A stretch of DNA of 64,000 nucleotides from Linnemannia hyalina (lineage: Eukaryota > Mortierellomycota > Mortierellomycetes > Mortierellales > Mortierellaceae): contig JAHRHY010000022.1 in assembly GCA_019671135.1 (NCBI GenBank), forward strand, positions 372,001 to 436,000, given 5' to 3'. The translations under genes were made by a program, and so were the position numbers. Positions 57,201 through 64,000 of the stretch are shown piece by piece. Every line of letters starts with the position of its first letter. Positions within the stretch are counted from its first letter, which is position 1. The notes beneath the pieces were generated by a model that saw nothing but the letters and a program-made list of their open reading frames with translations, was not told the origin of the DNA and did not search any database.

Positions 57201-57528
57201 TCGGCCGTTTCCAGTTATGCTTGATAAGAACCGCATACTATTGCTAAAGAAACGGGATCAATTGATGTTGAGAGAGAGATACGTTAGCTACGGAAAAAAA
57301 AAAGGTGTTTCGTCTGTTTTGATAAAGGAGGGTGTGAGATTCCAACAGACGCTGTGATTCTGTGATTCACTTGTCCGGCATATATATTTACCTGCGGGTC
57401 TGGACATCCTGCTTCTTGAGAAGAATGGAGCGGGTGCGTTGAATAGCTGTAGGGTGATTGCATGCGAAGGTCCTGGTCAAGATCGTGGGACGGATCGGAC
57501 CTCGTTGCAATAAACAACTGGCCTGCAT
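54284..57528 (-). CDS. Mitochondrial inner-membrane protein of the Mdm31/Mdm32 family
   Basis: Exons on the minus strand: 57528-57392, 57243-56381, 56135-55758, 55660-54615 and 54517-54284, giving 885 residues. In yeast, Mdm31 and Mdm32 sit in the inner membrane and are needed for mitochondrial shape, distribution and phospholipid balance. The first exon supplies a basic, acid-poor presequence (MQASCLLQRG, then many Arg/Thr); an in-frame ATG at 57615 is an alternative start. A basic, disordered N-terminal part is followed by one clear membrane segment (FSWAFLANVAFVLLG). The family core comes next (GFVASKISDYMTASTGVKV, FEAAIVPNWKDGRITLRNV, THVWWDPNVEYIPEEARR, LEDMLVTVLQPDGFRPYTV, GPFGWIYAGTVDV, PLPLVFGTGVIGGKDI), ending WTIYDSNLMNNLSTEVGKAW and RGNRGFWHYIG. 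A long Gln/His-rich insert interrupts the C-terminal half. I cannot decide between Mdm31 and Mdm32. Confidence 0.88.
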
Positions 57529-58245
57529 GTTGAAGAGGAGTAATGTGTATACGTCGCTGTTGAAGCTCGTGGGTGACTCCAAGGAGGGTCGTTGGCCGTT
57601 GGTGGTTGTTTTCACACTCCTGGGTAGAAGCGCACACGCGACGAGGTTGAACGGTGCCGAGGTAAGAGGGAAGTTGATTGAGACACTAGGTTGGAGACTG
57701 GATCAACTTTATGCGTGTCTCTGTGGGTGTCCTCTCCTGATGGTCGTTCCCGATGGTTGTTTCTGTTGTGTGCTTTGTTGGTGTGTGCGAGGGTCCGACA
57801 GCTGTCTTGGTGGTCGAGGAGGAGTGAAGAATAGGAGATATGGAAGAAGGGAAGAAAGGAGGAAGTAGGAATCAGAAGAGAGGAAGACGACGTCGGTGCA
57901 CACGACAGAACGGAAAAGGCAATAAAAAAAATAAAAAAAAAGTATTTAAAACGACGCACGAACTGATCTCAGACCGCAATTGGACGATTGTCTGTGGCTT
58001 TTATTCATTTCTTCACACCCTCCTTCTCTTCTCATATGAAAGGCACCAGCAGTCACCCTTCCATGACTTGGGCGGAAGTAGTAGCTTGACTGCCACATAG
58101 ACAAGTAGCACCCCATCGCACTTCCTTCAAGGTTGCTCAGGAACGCGCCCAAACGGACTTTTCATCTCTCACACGGACACCTTCCTCAAGGCGCGCATTC
58201 TCGAGGAAATACCAGGAACATAGTGACATAGACATAGGACAGACC
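57529..58245. other. Divergent promoter region between the Mdm31-like gene and COG5
   Basis: About 700 bp between two divergently transcribed genes; leaders and AT-rich sequence, no further gene. Confidence 0.5.
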
Positions 58246-60390
58246 ATGACCATGGCCACAACCATCCCAGACCTCGACTCTTACACCGGTACTCTACTGT
58301 TTCACTTGTTCATCCAGGAGACCAGGAGAACAATAGCCATTACTTGCAATATGGAATACAACTGACCAAATGCAACATCAACTTTCATCCTTTCACACAT
58401 CAACCTCACTACTAGACTACGACTCTTTCCTCGTCGACCAGTTCGACCCAAATACCCATGCCAACTCCATCATCCACCAGTCTTCAAAGGGTGTCGACAT
58501 CTCGACCTCTCTCGCCAGTCTCTCCTTCAGTATCGACAGTCTCAACAAGCAACTTCACGAGCAGGTAACAACACATACCCCAGGAATAACTTTTTTTTTT
58601 AATTACTTCCAGGAACAAAACAATACACCTTCATAGCACATATTAACATAATCCACAATTAAATGGGAGAAAATAGGTGACGAACAACTACAATGACTTG
58701 CTGAGTCAAGCAGCAGGGATCCGGGAACTGGAAACGGTTCTAAAAACTGTCAAGATTGGACTCAAGGCTCTCAGCACATCCATGGAGCGACTCTCGTTCA
58801 AGATCAAAACGCCCTTTGAGCAGATTCAGACCTACACTGTTCAATTGGAGCGTTTGCAGGTCACATCAGAGATGTTGCGTCGGGTACTGAGGTTTCTTTA
58901 CTTGGGCAAACGATTGGAGATGCAAATGCCTGGTGGCGATCTGGAATTGACTAAAGCTGCCCTCACTCTTAGTGAAGTTGGTATGTTGATACAAGGATGG
59001 CTTCATTTTGTTCTTATTTCACGCGCTGGCGAACAAACAACTCAGGGTGATAATTAATTGTATCTCCTTATGAATATGGATCACATTAGATGCGCTGCTT
59101 CAGGAGTCAGATCTAGAAGGCATTCACGTTGTGGATGAGGAGGTGCGGAACTTGGAGTCGGTTAGGAGCAGGATTGTGGATTCTGCCGACAGGATGCTTC
59201 AGGAGGGCATGAACGCTCAGAACCAGGCGCAGGTCGGATCAGCTCTGCAGGTCTTTTACTCTTTAAAGCGACTGGATCTCAAAGTCGTGGCGATCACCTC
59301 ACTTCTCTCCAACAGACTGCATGCACAGATCAAGCAGGCTGTCGATATCCAGTCCTTGCAACGGGAGGCTAAAGGTACGTCCCTTCAGCTGCTGCGAAAA
59401 GAAGACCATGGAACATGGCGACTCGGGGTATGCATGACTGACGCTGATTTCGATGCTCATTACCTTTAACTTAGAATCGGGAATGAATAGCTCAGGATTT
59501 GTGGGCGGCGGTGTTCGAAGAAACAATGGTGAGCCAAGCGTTGGAGCGGCAGCATTATGGACTTCGATTCTTTGGAAGAGGATGGAGAAACTCATGGATG
59601 ATATGTACAACGGATGCGTCAAGGTAACATCTGGGACTAGACTTCTTTGACATTTGTCGTTGCGGACTCGACCTCTTGTGAACATGCTGAAAGGCGTTAC
59701 AGATCGACTAACAGCGACCGGTCACTCTTGTGTATATGTAGATCTACTTGCTGGAACGGGTGCTTGCACGAAAGAGAGATCCTTTGTCACAGATCTCGTT
59801 CTTGGATGTGATTTCGAGCAGCATGGACGGAAACATGGTCCACAGGTTCTGGCAGTCGCTGTCTGTCCAGTTTGAACAAGAACTCAAGGCCTCTGTAAGA
59901 TGTACGTTTTCCTAGGAAGGTCTTCTTCAATGCTTTAATTGTCTAGGCACTATCAAAACACATACTAACCCATCTGGTGTTCGTACTTCTTTGCAACCCC
60001 TGATAGCGTCCCAATTCTTGCAACAGGCGTTTATCGATGGTTTCCCAAGACTATTGAACCTGCTGCACGAGTTCTTTTCTCGCGTGTCAGTCCATAGCGC
60101 CAATACCCCCTCTGAAGACGTGCAAAGGTAAAAAAAACAATTGACAGAGAGCGTGAGAGTGAGAGATAACAAATGATATGATAATATTGGTGGTCCGTGA
60201 ATTTTGAAGCGAGTAATCATCTGTTGAACTTCTCACTAACCACAATTCTCCTCTCGTACTTTTTTTTTTCATTGTGAATGATAACGGCATGATGATTAGT
60301 CCGGAGGTGGTACTGATGCTCCGGGCAATTTCGTCATTTGAGATTGCATACCGGACCAAGACCGCCCAGAGAAGTAGCAGCCAACGATAG
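58246..60390 (+). CDS. COG5: Conserved oligomeric Golgi complex subunit 5 (Cog5)
   Basis: Eight exons read as 58246-58288, 58416-58564, 58677-58980, 59090-59374, 59475-59623, 59742-59901, 60007-60127 and 60300-60390, giving 433 residues. Cog5 belongs to lobe B of the COG tethering complex, which guides retrograde vesicles within the Golgi. Family-typical segments are DYDSFLVDQFDPNTHANSII, LSQAAGIRELETVLKTV, a coiled-coil region up to MLRRVLRFLYLGKRL, LEGIHVVDEEV, ALWTSILWKRMEKLMDDMY, IYLLERVLARKRDP, FLQQAFIDGFPRLLNLLHEF and LRAISSFEIAYRTK. The frame stops shortly afterwards. The length is close to yeast Cog5 (about 400 residues) but half that of animal Cog5 (about 840), and I find no coding sequence for the animal-type C-terminal half in the next 1.6 kb. 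The first exon is short and less certain. Confidence 0.85.
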
Positions 60391-62037
60391 ACGTGAACGA
60401 GTATCGAATCCGCATCATCTCCCTTGTTCGCTCTCTTTCTCTTTACACATAAAAAATGGCCCTTGCCCCTTCCCCCCCAAAACCCAAACCCAAAACCCAA
60501 AACCAAATCAGCAACGAGGGCGAAATATTTGTATTTTTGTTGGGGTCGTAGCCTGGGGAGACACCTCTTTCTTGATTACGTTGATTTTTGATTTATGAGT
60601 TCTTTTGGAGGGTCTTTCGTTCAGGGTCCGTCATAGGGAAGAGACCATGACAAAGACGAATTAATTCCTTTTGATCCCCAAAACGACGGACTTTTTGTCT
60701 ACTATGGTTGTTGGAGGGTGTTATCTGATAGGCGTGTTTCTTGTGTGGAGAAAAGAGTGTTCCTTGATGGGTAGAGGTGACGGGTTCAGAGCTGGGATTT
60801 GAGGAAACACGTCCAATGGTCTCTTAATCCGGGGTTCTGTGATGAGAGAGGAGTACAGAGAAGGATAAAAATCATTCCTGTTGTTCTTAAACAGGTGATG
60901 GGTCTGCTGTGCTCATACCATTGTTCAGGCACCAACCTGGTCGAAATGTAAGGTTGGCCTGTATCACCCATTGCCGCTCGGAGTAATGACGGTTGTTCAA
61001 TGTATTCATCACAGCGTTACGTTTGTTGCAGCAACCAGCTCCAGTCGAGTCAATGGCGAGAAACGTTATGATACATCGGAGATAGGGTAAAAGGATATCG
61101 ATACCCCGCGAAGCCACTGATCCGTAGGCACCGCACAAGGAAACGCACGATCCATCAACGTCCATTGATGGGGAAGGTTGAAAGGTACTTAATTGCACAT
61201 GGCAACGTAAGAGGCGATGGTGGAGATGAATGAAGATGAAACGTCAATGGGGGAACTATCTCCATGGCGATATCCGATGGCATTGGTGGAGATGAGGGAA
61301 TGTGCATGGTGATACATCTGAAAAGAAAAGGCTTTGTTTTGTTTCCGATGCCTTTCTACCCCATTTTTTTTCTGTTGGAGCTGTGGAAGAGGTGTGTGTG
61401 TGAGTGAAGGGAAAGGGAGTGATCCAGCTGGATTAAAGTCGGAGAGGCAAGGATGAATGAGCACTGTACGCTTTGTTGAACTAAGGCCGGAGTGTGAGGT
61501 GCAGGAGAAAACGAGTAATAAGCATTAAAGGAAAAGGGGGCGTGGACTGTGTGGCCATTCGCCCAAACAGAAATCAGGCGCGGGGAGAAGAGGGGACAGA
61601 GGGGTTGTATCTGCAGGAATGGCCTTTTCGGAGGAAAGCAAGAGACAAGAGAGCTGTGCCCTCGGACCACCTCCCACCTACCCATAGTTTTTCTTTTCTC
61701 TGCAGCACCCAACAACATGGAAGCATTATTAATTTTTTTTGCAAGCGATTCTGTCTGCCGTTGAATTGGACTATCAGACACCCCCAGATCAATACAGAGG
61801 AGAAAGGCTATACCTTGTAACCCTTCAGGAGGAGGAGGAGGACTGTCTTTTTTTTTTTTTTTTTTTTTACTTTCTGGCACCAACGTTTAAAGACAGCTGG
61901 ATTCGTTCCTCTTTTTCTTTTCTGTTTTCTTCTTATCCATTGATCGCCTTCCCATCTCGACTCTTTGCTCTTCCTCTTTCTCCCCACTCTCCCCTCTTTC
62001 TGTACCTTAATCTCACCAACACACACACATACACACA
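60391..62037. other. Intergenic region with ELO3 promoter
   Basis: 1.6 kb without a recognisable gene; includes a T-run near 61849-61868 and a CT- and CA-rich leader before the elongase ATG. Confidence 0.5.
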
Positions 62038-63753
62038 ATGGAGTCAGCACCCATGCCCGCCGGGATCCCCTTCCCTGAATACTACGACTTCTTCATGAAC
62101 TGGAAGACGCCCCTCGCCATCGCCGCAACCTATACCATTGCCGTCACCCTCTTCAACCCCAAGGTTGGCAAAGTTTCCCGCGTCGTCGCCAAATCTGCTA
62201 ACGCCAAGCCTGCCGAGAAGACCCAGTCTGGTGCTGCCATGACCGCCTTTGTCTTTATCCACAACTTGATTCTGTGTATCTATTCTGGAATTACGTTCTA
62301 CAACATGTTCCCTGCCATGATCAAGAACTTTGCTACCCACACTGTCTTTGATGCCGTAAGTTTCTTGGATTTTTTTTTCTTGTATTGTTTGTTTGTTTGT
62401 TTTTTTCTTGGAGAAGAATTGGGCTAGTTGTTATTTTCTTGTTTGTGCTATTAGCAGTTGGAGTCGAAAAGAAGTGGGATGGCATGAAGAGGGACAACAA
62501 GAAAAATGAAGAGAGCAACAAGAGAGAGAGAGAGAGAAGGATGACGACGAATGGTAGTGAAGAGCGATCGATGATTATTGTTCTCAATTAGCCACCGCCC
62601 CACCATTCAAACCCAGGAACCCTTGGAGTCAGTCTTGTTCGGATATGTCGGCTATCGAACATGCCGGGATGGATAAACCACGGATCGACTACCACCACGA
62701 CCTACATTTCTCTTTTGATTAAGAGTTAATGGGATTTGTTTGTTGTGGTTGTACAGCCCTTATCCTCCCCAACGAAAATTATGAGTGACCTGAGCGCAAT
62801 TGAGCGTACATGCGACTTGAACAGGAAGAGGTTATGAACAACGGACGATCCTGTCCCTCCTTGCCCTCTCCCAATCCCCCTGACAATTGATCCAAAAAAA
62901 GTCAACCTATCGCCCTCTTGGAGCAATGAACACAAAAGCACAACAGCAGACTCCAACTCTAGTCAACTCAACAAAGCGACAAAGGAGAGAAAAAAAATCT
63001 TTGGGGCTGTGTGTCTCCATTGATTGATTGATTGATTGACTGACTGTGGTACAAAAATAAGGAGAAAAAGTCTCGGTTGGTTGGGTGTTGGGTTGGGTTG
63101 GGTTGGGTTGGGTTGGAGATTGGTGGCAAACATCTCTATCGAACATGTTCACTTCAACGCGTTTCCTCTAGTTCACTTGCATAAACATCTACACACACAC
63201 ACACACTTATGCTAACCTACCTCCATCTCTCCTATAACTAAAATAGTACTGTGATACCGACCAGTCGCTCTGGAACGGCTCGCTCGGCTACTGGGGCTAC
63301 ATCTTCTACCTCTCAAAGTTCTACGAGGTCATTGACACCATCATCATTATCCTCAAGGGCCGCCGCTCCTCCCTCCTCCAGACCTACCATCACGCCGGCG
63401 CCATGATCACCATGTGGTCCGGTATCAACTACCAGGCCACCCCCATCTGGATCTTTGTCGTCTTCAACTCTTTCATCCACACCGTCATGTACGCCTACTA
63501 CGCCGCTACCTCTATTGGACTCCACCCCCCTGGCAAGAAGTACTTGACTTCCATGCAGATCACCCAGTTCCTCGTTGGAATGACCATCGCTGTCTCCTAC
63601 CTCTTCATTCCCGGCTGCATCCGCACCCCTGGAGCTCAGATGGCTGTCTGGATCAACGTTGGATACTTGTTCCCCCTCACCTACCTCTTTGTGGATTTCG
63701 CCAAGCGCACATACTCCAAGCGCGCTGGTGCCTCCACCAAGAAGACCGAGTAA
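62038..63753 (+). CDS. ELO3: Very-long-chain fatty-acid elongase (ELO family, ELO3-like)
   Basis: Exons 62038-62355 and 63247-63753 give 274 residues. ELO proteins are endoplasmic-reticulum membrane enzymes (3-ketoacyl-CoA synthases) that condense malonyl-CoA with an acyl-CoA. Family motifs are KFYEVIDT at residues 130-137, QTYHH at 151-155, NSFIHTVMYAYY and TSMQITQF. Several hydrophobic membrane segments are visible, and the C-terminus is basic (YSKRAGASTKKTE). The histidine box is QxxHH rather than the common HxxHH, as in the Mortierella alpina ELO3 protein that I recall as a C16/C18 saturated elongase; the overall sequence is close to that protein, so I use its name. The exact substrate here is inferred. 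The single intron of 891 nt is far longer than other introns in the window. Confidence 0.92.
63084..63115 (+). repeat. TTGGG pentanucleotide repeat in the ELO3 intron
   Basis: Several TTGGG units in a row, giving at least five GGG runs separated by 2-4 nt on the sense strand; this pattern can form a G-quadruplex. Confidence 0.85.
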
Positions 63754-63898
63754 AACGGAGGCCCGCTTTTTTCTGGCTCTTGGGATTCTTGTATTTTCGC
63801 CTTCGTTTTTCCCATCCCTTTGTTTCCCTGCATTCATACCATCTTCCCCTCATCCCCCCACCCACTTTCTTTCCAGCACTTGCTTTTTTCATGTAACA
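63754..63898. other. 3' flank of ELO3
   Basis: CT-rich 3' UTR sequence, no further gene before the window ends. Confidence 0.4.
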
Positions 63899-63905
63899 AA
63901 ATAAA
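63899..63905 (+). terminator. Possible polyadenylation signal of ELO3
   Basis: An AAATAAA stretch about 145 bp after the ELO3 stop, in an AT-rich 3' flank. Confidence 0.4.
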
Positions 63906-64000
63906 CAAATTCATTAACTATCTACTCATGCATCCTTTCACATGCAATGAAATGGTCGTTGGTATTCCTGGGAGGGGGATGTTAAGGATCAACCCCACAT

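Noticed and set aside
61356..61883. 175-codon minus-strand frame upstream of ELO3
   Set aside because: Starts in a poly-Lys stretch made by the T-run, low-complexity, with no domain.
63084..63115. TTGGG array as an internal telomere repeat
   Set aside because: It lies inside an intron of a conserved gene and does not match the usual fungal TTAGGG unit.

Overview
This is nuclear DNA from a filamentous fungus, most likely a member of the Mortierellaceae (Mortierella/Linnemannia/Podila group). Genes carry short GT-AG introns of about 110-150 nt. Intergenic DNA is CT/GA-rich, with microsatellites. A fatty-acid elongase at the right edge closely resembles the ELO3 elongase I recall from Mortierella alpina, and it differs at enough positions to suggest a related species. 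Large families of Sel1-repeat, F-box/LRR and Crinkler-type genes also fit this group. All exon boundaries are my own splice-site reading, checked for frame and against paralogues inside the window.

Layout: 1-1970 is the 3' part of a basic protein with AT-hook-like repeats. From about 4 to 53 kb the window is a turbulent accessory block. It holds four intact secreted M13 (neprilysin-like) zinc metallopeptidase genes and a decayed fifth. It holds four intact Sel1-repeat genes in two subfamilies (A: starts at 12343, 43605, 53199; B: start at 40926) and three broken ones (B1 ending near 29930, A2 ending at 36380, B2 ending at 38720). It also has two F-box/LRR genes, two F-box pseudogenes, a large LRR-like protein of unknown function, a Harbinger-type transposase relic and a broken Crinkler header. 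From 54 to 64 kb it returns to conserved single-copy genes: a mitochondrial Mdm31/Mdm32-type protein, Golgi tether subunit Cog5, and the ELO3-like elongase.

The main finding is that an M13 gene and a subfamily A Sel1 gene, facing each other tail to tail, have been copied as a unit. The roughly 250-bp spacer between their stop codons is recognisably the same sequence at 14.05-14.30, 36.13-36.38 and 51.12-51.38 kb, the first copy being inverted relative to the others. A fourth subfamily A gene (43605-45863) keeps only the first ~70 bp of this spacer before it runs into the Crinkler relic. Every subfamily A gene also has, 245-305 bp upstream of its ATG, a 23-bp inverted repeat (GTCAC - 13 nt ending in CCCATG - GTGAC or GTAAC), which looks like a shared regulatory site.

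How the genes work together is inference. The M13 proteins have signal peptides and no other obvious membrane anchor, so they should act outside the cell or in the secretory path. The Sel1 proteins have no signal peptide and should be intracellular scaffolds. Their repeated pairing may be functional or only reflect the unit of duplication. Many copies are broken, and intragenic Sel1 repeats are nearly identical at DNA level, so birth, death and repeat expansion are recent.
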